A DNA stretch of 5,385 nucleotides from Geobacter sp. (lineage in GTDB: Bacteria; Desulfobacterota; Desulfuromonadia; Geobacterales; Geobacteraceae), in the NCBI GenBank assembly GCA_003857395.1, contig RPRC01000310.1, positions 1-5,385 of the forward strand, written 5' to 3'. The notes below the pieces were generated by a model. The model was not told the DNA's origin. It saw only the letters and a list, made by a program, of their open reading frames with translations, and ran no database searches. Position 1 is the stretch's first letter. Each line of letters starts with the position of its first letter. Positions 1 through 5,385 of the stretch are shown here, one piece after another. Both the position numbers and the translations under genes were made by a program.

Positions 1-284
1 AGTATCACCTGGCCTTCCAGTCAAAGGCGGGGCCGGTAAAATGGCTGGAGCCGTCCACCGAAGAGACAATTGCCCGGTTGGCTGCCGAGGGTTGCCGGAA
101 TCTTCTCATGGTTCCCGTCTCCTTTGTCTGCGACCATATCGAAACCCTCTACGAGATCGACGTTACCTATGCCGCTTTGGCGCGGGAGCGGGGAATTGTG
201 AAATTCCATCGCTCACCATCTCTCAATACTTCTCCCCTGTTTATCGACTGTCTCGCCGATCTGGTGCGGACGGCACTCAGATAA
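1..284 (+). CDS. hemH: Ferrochelatase, C-terminal 93 codons (5' truncated by window)
   Basis: Ferrochelatase inserts Fe2+ into protoporphyrin IX, the closing step of the classical protoheme pathway, in the cytoplasm or at the inner membrane face. The reading frame is already open at base 3 and ends at TAA 282-284. Two family hallmarks are visible. The first is [13 protein letters not shown] near the left edge, matching the conserved FQS..GP..WL.P segment. The second is [16 protein letters not shown], the most conserved stretch of the family; the Glu of HIET, at bases 141-143, corresponds to the acidic active-site residue. Ferrochelatases usually run about 310-340 residues, so roughly two thirds of the gene lies upstream. 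The tail ends normally in a short helix-like [10 protein letters not shown] with no extra domain. It converges on the heme-sensor gene across a 90-base gap. The family call is firm; start, regulation and upstream neighbours cannot be seen. Confidence 0.95.
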   Translation, partial: YHLAFQSKAGPVKWLEPSTEETIARLAAEGCRNLLMVPVSFVCDHIETLYEIDVTYAALARERGIVKFHRSPSLNTSPLFIDCLADLVRTALR

Positions 285-317
285 AACATAGTTGGGGCAG
301 ACCACCGTGCCTGCCCT
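280..317 (-). terminator. Weak hairpin in the convergent gap, possible terminator
   Basis: The 90 bases between the two convergent stop codons (285-374) contain GGGCAG at 295-300 and CTGCCC at 311-316. They form a 6-bp stem, or 7 with a G-U pair, around a 10-base loop. Read on the - strand, the stem is followed by a partly T-rich stretch including TTTT, so it could terminate the sensor transcript. On the + strand no T-run follows. The stem is short, the loop is large and the T-tract is interrupted, so this is weak. The rest of the gap is G/C-rich with a seven-G run at 339-345 and shows nothing else I can name. Confidence 0.25.
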
Positions 318-374
318 TCCCCATGTCTGTCAGAGTTTGGGGGGGAACGGGCCCTGCCCCTCCGGCAGCTTCCC

Positions 375-1277
375 TCAGTGGGTCAGGCCTTCACGCTGGC
401 TTTTCGCCACCAGATAGTAGACAATTCCCAGGATCAAAAGGGTTCCGGCCAGGAATACCTGAGTTTCCAAGGCATCATGGCGCAGGGTGGAGATGAGAAT
501 CTCCCGTATCAGGGCGACCATGATGACGCCGATGAAGACCAGGATGTTGAATCTGCCCCCCTTCAGGTTCTTGATCTCGTTGCCCATTAATTCGATCATC
601 ATCCAGAGAATCAGCAGGGTGCCGAGCGCACTCAGGATGCCCTTTTCAATGTCACCGCGGAAGATATGCAAAAGATCCCAGACGAACAGGGCAACCACGG
701 AGATGGAAACCCCGGCCAAGGCAAGGACCAGGATCAGGTTCAGGCCGTAGGTGAAGCGTTCTGTTGCCCTGATCAGCTTTGATTCGAGACGGTGTGAGAC
801 GAACTCTTTTTTCAGTTCCTCCTCCAGGTAAGAGGCGCTCATCACGTCCAGGTTGGCGTCGAGGATCTTTTCGGTGGCGTCGGTCAGCCGGCGCCGCATC
901 TGCCGGTCAGGGTAGGCGTCCCGAATGAGGTTGGTCACCGCCTGGCGGACAAAATTCATGGCGCAGTTGACGAAGTGGGCGTTCAGACCGATTCGGACAT
1001 GGGCAAGACCGATTTTTTCCAGCTTGCGCAGGTAGTGGTTGTCGTATTTTCCGGAAAAGAGGTCCATGAACCAGGTTTGATGGGCTTGCTTCAGGCGCTG
1101 CAGAACGGCGTCATCCTGAAGAAACTTGGCCGTTTCCGGGATGCCGAGGAGATAATCATAGAGATCATCAGCCAGTTTGGCTTTATTAGCCTCCGCATGG
1201 GGGAGAAATGAGGCCAGCAGCTCGGCATCCTCATCGGTAAAAAGGTAATGCCGCTTCAGCTCGTCGATGGTGACCAT
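375..1277 (-). CDS. Globin-coupled sensor with PsiE-like four-helix membrane domain
   Basis: Probable membrane-anchored heme sensor of O2, other diatomic gases or redox state. Residues about 1-165 are a sensor globin (protoglobin) domain. The KIGLAHVRIGL stretch at 88-98 carries proximal His93, and His66 lies in the distal helix region. As I recall, Geobacter sulfurreducens GsGCS uses these two histidines for bis-histidyl heme coordination, and its length and four-helix tail also agree. Four hydrophobic segments follow at about 178-202, 214-234, 243-265 and 273-292. The ELM...EI and ALIREILIS patterns in the second and third resemble the PsiE family. There is no kinase, cyclase or methyl-accepting domain, so the output is unknown. 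The ATG at 1277 is chosen because GAGGAGA at 1289-1283 sits 6 bases upstream; an in-frame GTG at 1358 would add 27 residues but lacks such a site. It is convergent with ferrochelatase and divergent from the AAA+ gene. The architecture call is strong; ligand and signalling role are inference. Confidence 0.9.
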   Translation of the reverse strand: MVTIDELKRHYLFTDEDAELLASFLPHAEANKAKLADDLYDYLLGIPETAKFLQDDAVLQRLKQAHQTWFMDLFSGKYDNHYLRKLEKIGLAHVRIGLNAHFVNCAMNFVRQAVTNLIRDAYPDRQMRRRLTDATEKILDANLDVMSASYLEEELKKEFVSHRLESKLIRATERFTYGLNLILVLALAGVSISVVALFVWDLLHIFRGDIEKGILSALGTLLILWMMIELMGNEIKNLKGGRFNILVFIGVIMVALIREILISTLRHDALETQVFLAGTLLILGIVYYLVAKSQREGLTH

Positions 1278-1349
1278 GGACGTCTCCTCTCCTGAAATTA
1301 GGGATCTGTTTCGGCTGGTGCGATCCTTACACTGTATCTTCAGCCTCTT

Positions 1350-1378
1350 CCGTAACACCCGTCAACGGGGTGTTACGG
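1350..1378. repeat. Perfect 11-bp inverted repeat, candidate operator
   Basis: CCGTAACACCC (1350-1360) and GGGTGTTACGG (1368-1378) are exact reverse complements separated by seven bases. It lies just downstream of the predicted - strand promoter of the sensor gene (-10 at 1399-1394), roughly covering +10 to +38 of its transcript. No T-run follows on either strand, so it is not a typical terminator. Symmetry, size and GTAACAC/GTGTTAC half-sites fit a dimeric repressor site such as those of TetR-type regulators. An RNA stem in the 5' leader is the alternative. No regulator gene is in the window. Confidence 0.6.
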
Positions 1379-1393
1379 GAAAAGGTGCAGCCA

Positions 1394-1422
1394 AGTATAC
1401 GTTCAAACCGCAGCGATTGCAA
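1394..1422 (-). promoter_or_regulatory. Sigma70-like promoter of the globin-sensor gene
   Basis: On the - strand TTGCAA (1422-1417, 4 of 6 against TTGACA) is followed after exactly 17 bases by TATACT (1399-1394, 5 of 6 against TATAAT). Transcription would start near 1387 and give a leader of about 110 bases, containing the inverted repeat, before the ATG at 1277. Spacing and -10 quality are good and the direction fits the sensor gene. No experimental evidence is visible. Confidence 0.5.
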
Positions 1423-1446
1423 TTTTTCCGCCCGGTATGCTACAAC
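1417..1446 (+). promoter_or_regulatory. Possible divergent promoter toward the AAA+/SNF2 genes
   Basis: TTGCAA at 1417-1422 is its own reverse complement, so it can also serve as a -35 on the + strand. After 18 bases comes TACAAC (1441-1446, 4 of 6), preceded by TG one base upstream as in extended -10 elements. A start near 1453 would give a leader of about 200 bases before the AAA+ gene at 1654. The match is weaker than its - strand counterpart, and 1560-1640 offered no better -35/-10 pair. Confidence 0.25.
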
Positions 1447-1461
1447 AGAATCCTCACCTGA

Positions 1462-1611
1462 GGAGTTTTTATCCCGAAACGGTTCTTTTCCGCCCTGGCT
1501 GTGTCAATCTGTGGGTTTACTTGTGCGGCGTACCGGTGTATGCCTCCGCGCAACCCCTTGATTTCCTTGCCAAGACAAAAAATTCCTCGTTTCCGAATTG
1601 AAAACCAATAG
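1462..1611 (+). pseudogene. Start-less open frame with signal-peptide-like beginning
   Basis: After a TGA at 1459-1461 this frame stays open to TAG 1609-1611. GAGGAG (ending at 1465) precedes the ATC codon at 1471 by 5 bases. From there the frame reads IPKRFFSALAVSICGFTCAA, which has the basic start, hydrophobic core and Cys-Ala-Ala of a bacterial secretion or lipoprotein signal. The remaining 26 residues are basic and proline-rich with no recognisable domain. No ATG, GTG or TTG lies near the apparent ribosome site. It could be a decayed small exported-protein gene, a gene using a rare ATC start, or chance. It overlaps the hairpin at 1513-1557. The rest of the 376-base divergent region is described under its promoters, inverted repeat and hairpin. 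Confidence 0.2.
1513..1557 (+). promoter_or_regulatory. Bulged RNA hairpin in the leader of the AAA+/SNF2 operon
   Basis: TTGTGCG (1521-1527) pairs with CGCGCAA (1547-1553), seven pairs with one G-U. Inside, GCGTAC (1528-1533) pairs with GTATGC (1538-1543), six pairs with one G-U, closing a CGGU tetraloop. A three-base bulge CTC (1544-1546) separates the two stems. GGG at 1513-1515 can add three pairs with the CCCC at 1554-1557 across a five-base bulge. No T-run follows, so it is not a simple terminator. I could not match it to a riboswitch class; the conserved bases of the c-di-GMP/cAMP-GMP GEMM family, common in Geobacter, are not apparent. Confidence 0.4.
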
Positions 1612-1653
1612 TTCCACATACGGAAGATTCCTGATGGAAACTGAGGAGGTACC

Positions 1654-2472
1654 ATGGAACGTGTAACGATTGACGACATTTCCCTTTCTCTTGCCCACGC
1701 AGTTGAGTTGCCGCTGAAATGGATCGGACAGGAGGAAATTCTTCAGCAGCTGCTGGCTGCCTGGATGGTAATCGATGATCGGGATATCCCCTTTAATCCG
1801 CGCCTGATCGGCAAGCCGGGCGTCGGCAAGACTACCCTTGCCTATGCAGCGGCGAAAAAACTGTGTCGGGAGGTATTCCTGTTTCAGGCCACCATGGATA
1901 CCCGGCCGGAGGACCTGATCGTGACCCCGATAGTCGGGCCGGACAACCGGATCCAGTACGCGGCCTCTTCCCTGGTGACCGCCATGCTTCGGGGAGGTGT
2001 TCTGATCCTCGACGAGGGGAACCGGATGAGCGAAAAGGCCTGGGCCTCCCTTGCGCCCCTGCTGGATGACCGGCGTTACGTGGAGTCGATCATTACCGGT
2101 CTGACGATTCGGGCTCACCGGGATTTCCGGATCGTGGTTACCATGAATGAGGACTCGTCTACCTTCGAGATCCCCGAATACATCCATTCCCGCCTCCAGC
2201 CGCAGATCTACATCGACTTTCCCGAGGCTGACGAGGAGCTGCTTATCCTTCGGGAAAACCTCCCCTTTGCCGATGATGCCATCCTTGCGTATGTGGTGAA
2301 TTTTCTCCAGCGCGCCCATGCCGCCGACGAGCTTTATTCGGTTCGTGACGGTATCAACATTGCCCGTTATGCCCTGAAGATGATCAAGGCCTCGGGCGGT
2401 GAGCGGGAGGAGGTCTTGTCCCTGGCGGTTATGCGGATCCTTGGTGATGAGGCGCTTCACTATCTGACCTGA
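1654..2472 (+). CDS. MoxR/CbbQ-like AAA+ ATPase
   Basis: A 272-residue soluble AAA+ ATPase of the MoxR/CbbQ/NorQ type (AAA_5-like). Such proteins usually form hexamers and use ATP to mature or remodel partner complexes. Visible motifs in order: Walker A GKPGVGKTT (53-61), Walker B GGVLILDEGNR (114-124) with Asp120 and Glu121, sensor 1 at VVTMNED with Asn165, a likely arginine finger in IPEYIHSRLQ (Arg180), and sensor 2 in SVRDGINIARYAL (Arg231). All key residues are present and the length is normal, so it should be active. GAGGAGGT at 1643-1650 precedes the ATG by three bases, a near-ideal ribosome site that fixes the start. The SNF2-type gene begins 34 bases after the stop, which suggests one operon. 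MoxR ATPases commonly pair with a von Willebrand A domain protein; none is seen here, though one could lie downstream. The fold call is firm; the substrate is unknown. Confidence 0.9.
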   Translation: MERVTIDDISLSLAHAVELPLKWIGQEEILQQLLAAWMVIDDRDIPFNPRLIGKPGVGKTTLAYAAAKKLCREVFLFQATMDTRPEDLIVTPIVGPDNRIQYAASSLVTAMLRGGVLILDEGNRMSEKAWASLAPLLDDRRYVESIITGLTIRAHRDFRIVVTMNEDSSTFEIPEYIHSRLQPQIYIDFPEADEELLILRENLPFADDAILAYVVNFLQRAHAADELYSVRDGINIARYALKMIKASGGEREEVLSLAVMRILGDEALHYLT

Positions 2473-2506
2473 TTGCCGGGATTCTTGACGTAGTCTGGAG
2501 ATTGTT

Positions 2507-5385
2507 ATGCCGCCCGCTACACCACAATCAGTCGAGCTTCCACTTCTATTGAAGCTCCTGCGCGATATGCCGGCCGGGGCACTGTACGGCCTCGCCGCCA
2601 AAAACATCCTGTTCCGGGGGTTGGAGGCCTGCCAGAGCGGCAGCGTGACCGGTGCTGAATGGAGTGATGACCGGCGTGTTCTGACCCTCACACTACGTTC
2701 CGGTCCTCGCGTTACGTTTACTGCCGAAGGGGCCAGTTTGCTGACGGAGTGCAGTTGCCGCGATCAGGAGCCTGGCAGGCAGTGTGTCCACGTGGTGACC
2801 TGTTGGGCGCTGCTCAAGAAAATCGTATCGCCGGAAAGCCTGACCGCTGTCCGCTTCAATGATCGGTTGCTGGCTGCCCTGGAGATCCTGCTTGGACTGA
2901 AAGAGGCGGTGGAGTCTACAGGAAGGGCTGAACCGTCAGGTCGCAATCTGTTGCGGGAGCGTCTCGAACGGGCACGGACGTTGCGAAAAGCGGCACTCAC
3001 CACGAAACCGGCTGCGCTGAAAACCGACAAGGGGCGGATCCGCCTGATGCTGGAAATGAGGGCAGGGTATCTTTCCGGCACGATCCAGGCGGGAGATGAG
3101 CAACTCAATCGCTACGATTGGGAGAGGATGCCGGTCGATCTGCGGCATTTTCTGGCGAAGCACTACTATTTCGAACCCAGCAGAGACTATTTCAAGGATT
3201 TTTCGACGTTGCAGGGGGAATATCCTGTGGTTCTGCGCCAGAGTAACGGCCGAGAACTGCCTCTGACCTTTCACAATGATACGCCTCTGCGGGCGGGGAT
3301 CACCTTCGGCCTGGATGGGGATAGTGTCCGGATCAGCAAGTGCCAGGCCGATGGTTCGCCGCTTCCGGCGGAATCGTTTTTTGCCGGCGAATGTCTCTTT
3401 GAGCTGGCGGAGAAGACGATTCGTCCGATTTCCGACCTGACGCCTTGGCAGCTCTGGGATTCGGTATGCGAGGGCCTTGAGGCGCTGCATGAATTTTCCG
3501 ACGAGCAGGGTTACGAGCTAGATGGGGTTACCCTGACCACCAGCACCCAGTCCTTCAATTTTCTCGCTTTCAGGGTGAGCGCACACCTCGTAAAAAAAGC
3601 CGGGGACCGGATACGGTTCATTTGTAACGGCAAAACGGCGGACCTGGCGCTCAGGCACGACCCATCGTATCTCCTCGAAATTGAGGACGATCTTGACCGG
3701 GAGGTCGTTAGTCTGATGCCGCAAGGCGAGCTTTCCGGAGTTTTTTTTCCACTGTTTCCCCCTGCCTTCCAGCTGTTTATGCCACACTTCCGCGAGTCTC
3801 TGCCACAGCCGCTCCGAGCGAAAAAGCGCGTATCGGCCATGATCGAAACCGGTTTCGCCCTGCTGGGGGTAGCTAACAGAACAGCCCGCGACCGGATCAT
3901 GCGGGCAGGACTCGGTGGTGCTGATTTTGCCAAGCGGTCCATCAAGGCCGACGCCCGACGGATGGCGACTGAATTTGCCCAGAGTTGCGAGCAGGAAACG
4001 CTGCTCACCTTCGCCACCGCAGAGGGCTGGCGCTTCGGCAGAGAGGATCGCTCCACGCAGGTTCGGCTGGTCAGCCTGCTGTATCGCCGCTACGGCATAA
4101 ACTCCTTTGTCGACGGTGAATGGCCGTGCACCGTCGAGCTGGATCGCACGACCTTTCTGCCCAGACTGGAAGAACTGGCCGCTGCCCTGCGGAATGAGGG
4201 CTTTGGTCTCTTTCTCGGCAGGGAACCCCTTGCCCTGGGGTTGTGGGATTTCACCGTTACCGCCGCTGTCGATGGCATCGACTGGTTCGAGCTCAGACCG
4301 GAGATCCGCTGCAATGGCGAATTGCTCGCCGTGGAAGAAATTCGTCGGCTGCTCAAAGAAGGAGTGTTGCGGCAGGGGAACAACTGCTATCTGCTTGGCG
4401 ATGAGCAGCGTGGCATCTTGGAACTCCTCACCGGCGGTGGGGACGGCAAGGGGAAGCGAAAGAAGAAGGCGGAGATCGTCCGGATTCCGCGCCTGCGGAT
4501 CCTCGATTGGTTGGAACTCAGGTCTCGCGGGGTTACCCTGCGCCTCCCGGCAGAGGAAGAAAAACTCCTGGCGGGCCTGACCCGGTTGGAAAAGGTTCCG
4601 GAATGCCCGCTTCCGGAGAGACTCAATGCCCAGTTGCGGCCGTATCAGAAGGAGGGCTTCGAGTGGCTGGCCTTTCTCCACCAGCACCGCTTCGGTGCCT
4701 GCCTGGCCGACGACATGGGGCTCGGCAAGACCGTCCAGACCATTACCTTCCTGGCCGGACTGGCCGAGGGGATCATTCCGTCGGGTGAAGCGGCTGCACT
4801 TCCCCATCTCATCGTCGTACCCCCTTCCCTCCTGTTCAACTGGGAGAGCGAGATTGACCGTTTCTACCCTACCTTTCGCGTCGTCACCTACAGCGGGACG
4901 CGGCGGAGCGCTGACTTTGCCGGTGCCGACATTGTCCTTACCAGCTATGGCATCCTTCAGCGGGACGCCGAAATCCTCGCTTCCATACCGTTCCAGGTGG
5001 CGGTATTCGACGAGGCCCAGCAGGTGAAGAATATCAACGCTGCCACTACCGGAGCGGCCCGGCGGATTTCGGCCCGGTTTAAGCTTGCCCTCACCGGCAC
5101 GCCGATGGAAAACCACCTGGGGGAATATTTCTCGATCATGGACCTCTGTGTTCCGGGTCTTTTAGGGAGCTATGAAGAGTTCCGACGGCGCATCGATATC
5201 CGGGGCTTTGGAGGAATAGACACCTTGGTGCGCCGCACCCGTCCCTTCATCCTGCGTCGCAGCAAGCAGATGATTGCCGACGAACTGCCCCCCCGCGTCG
5301 AGGCCGACCTCTACCTGGAGATGAACCCGAAACAGCGAGCCCTCTATCAAAGGACTGTTGAGGAGGTGAAAAAGGCGGTGAACGA
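2507..5385 (+). CDS. SWIM zinc-finger SNF2-family DEAD-like ATPase (3' truncated by window)
   Basis: The first 959 codons of a large SWI2/SNF2 ATPase, a family of double-stranded nucleic-acid translocases that remodel bound proteins. The ATG at 2507 follows GGAG (2497-2500) by 6 bases. A SWIM zinc finger, CSCRDQEPGRQCVH, supplies Cys82, Cys84, Cys93 and His95. Residues about 110-640 are a long region I can only liken to bacterial SNF2-associated domains. A Gly/Lys-rich linker lies at 643-655 (GGGDGKGKRKKKA). The first RecA lobe starts near 706: Q motif LRPYQKEGFEWL (Gln714), motif I DDMGLGKT (736-742 with Lys741), motif Ia HLIVVPPSLLFNWE, motif II DEAQ (835-838) and motif III LTGTPMEN (from 862). 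The family box RRTRPFILRRSK follows. The frame is uninterrupted to the last base; the second lobe (motifs IV-VI) must lie beyond. Probably co-transcribed with the AAA+ gene. The SNF2 and SWIM calls are firm; the biological role is not known. Confidence 0.93.
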   Translation, partial: MPPATPQSVELPLLLKLLRDMPAGALYGLAAKNILFRGLEACQSGSVTGAEWSDDRRVLTLTLRSGPRVTFTAEGASLLTECSCRDQEPGRQCVHVVTCWALLKKIVSPESLTAVRFNDRLLAALEILLGLKEAVESTGRAEPSGRNLLRERLERARTLRKAALTTKPAALKTDKGRIRLMLEMRAGYLSGTIQAGDEQLNRYDWERMPVDLRHFLAKHYYFEPSRDYFKDFSTLQGEYPVVLRQSNGRELPLTFHNDTPLRAGITFGLDGDSVRISKCQADGSPLPAESFFAGECLFELAEKTIRPISDLTPWQLWDSVCEGLEALHEFSDEQGYELDGVTLTTSTQSFNFLAFRVSAHLVKKAGDRIRFICNGKTADLALRHDPSYLLEIEDDLDREVVSLMPQGELSGVFFPLFPPAFQLFMPHFRESLPQPLRAKKRVSAMIETGFALLGVANRTARDRIMRAGLGGADFAKRSIKADARRMATEFAQSCEQETLLTFATAEGWRFGREDRSTQVRLVSLLYRRYGINSFVDGEWPCTVELDRTTFLPRLEELAAALRNEGFGLFLGREPLALGLWDFTVTAAVDGIDWFELRPEIRCNGELLAVEEIRRLLKEGVLRQGNNCYLLGDEQRGILELLTGGGDGKGKRKKKAEIVRIPRLRILDWLELRSRGVTLRLPAEEEKLLAGLTRLEKVPECPLPERLNAQLRPYQKEGFEWLAFLHQHRFGACLADDMGLGKTVQTITFLAGLAEGIIPSGEAAALPHLIVVPPSLLFNWESEIDRFYPTFRVVTYSGTRRSADFAGADIVLTSYGILQRDAEILASIPFQVAVFDEAQQVKNINAATTGAARRISARFKLALTGTPMENHLGEYFSIMDLCVPGLLGSYEEFRRRIDIRGFGGIDTLVRRTRPFILRRSKQMIADELPPRVEADLYLEMNPKQRALYQRTVEEVKKAVN

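Noticed and set aside
1278..1358. Upstream GTG start adding 27 residues to the globin sensor
   Set aside because: The extension runs through the inverted repeat and the ribosome site of the better-supported ATG at 1277, and its sequence is unlike globin N-termini.
1451..1464. TCCTCA-CC-TGAGGA palindrome followed by GTTTTT, resembling a terminator
   Set aside because: A two-base loop cannot close an RNA hairpin, and a terminator here would sit at the start of the + strand leader; at most it is a small symmetric site.
1278..1653. GEMM-type c-di-GMP/cAMP-GMP riboswitch in the divergent region
   Set aside because: These are frequent in Geobacter leaders, but I could not find the conserved core bases or tetraloop-receptor arrangement on either strand.
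1504..2691. A 395-codon open frame on the - strand
   Set aside because: It runs opposite the AAA+ gene, spans the leader and enters the SNF2 gene; its translation is low-complexity and unlike any family, so it is a shadow.
3741..3748. Eight-T run (and seven-A run near 3591-3598) in the SNF2 gene as slippage or phase-variation sites
   Set aside because: The reading frame is intact through both, the helicase motifs follow in the same frame, and runs this short encoding Phe or Lys pairs occur by chance.
3518..5116. A 532-codon open frame on the - strand
   Set aside because: It lies wholly opposite the SNF2 gene, whose frame carries all the expected motifs; the antisense protein has no recognisable domain and reflects GC-rich codon bias.
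1654..5385. Known DISARM or similar SNF2-containing phage-defence system
   Set aside because: No methyltransferase, phospholipase-D or other defence gene is in the window, and the surroundings (ferrochelatase, heme sensor) look like core chromosome rather than a defence island.

Overview
The window looks like ordinary chromosomal DNA from a Geobacter-type Desulfuromonadota bacterium. It is fairly GC-rich, and its most diagnostic gene is a globin-coupled sensor with a four-helix membrane tail. That protein has a histidine at each position I recall for the bis-histidyl heme of the Geobacter sulfurreducens sensor GsGCS (His66 and His93). The assignment comes from protein character and memory, not from a database search.

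Layout, left to right. Positions 1-284 hold the last 93 codons of ferrochelatase (hemH, + strand). A 90-base convergent gap with a weak hairpin follows. Positions 1277-375 (- strand) encode the 300-residue sensor: a heme globin domain followed by a PsiE-like four-helix membrane domain. Positions 1278-1653 form a 376-base divergent control region. It holds a good sigma70-like promoter for the sensor, a perfect 11-base inverted repeat just downstream of that promoter, a weaker promoter facing the other way, a bulged RNA hairpin in the opposite leader, and an open frame that starts like a signal peptide but has no start codon. Positions 1654-2472 (+) encode a MoxR/CbbQ-like AAA+ ATPase. From 2507 to the window end (+) runs the first 959 codons of a SWIM zinc-finger SNF2-family ATPase, cut off before its second helicase lobe.

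The AAA+ and SNF2 genes are 34 bases apart and are probably one transcript. The pairing suggests a chaperone-like remodelling ATPase working with a nucleic-acid translocase, but no substrate can be read from the sequence. Ferrochelatase and the sensor share a heme theme (synthesis and sensing), but they face each other and are not an operon.

I see no mobile element, CRISPR array, tRNA or rRNA. Nothing here can be claimed as a proven new system. The best leads are the divergent control region and the MoxR plus SWIM-SNF2 pair.
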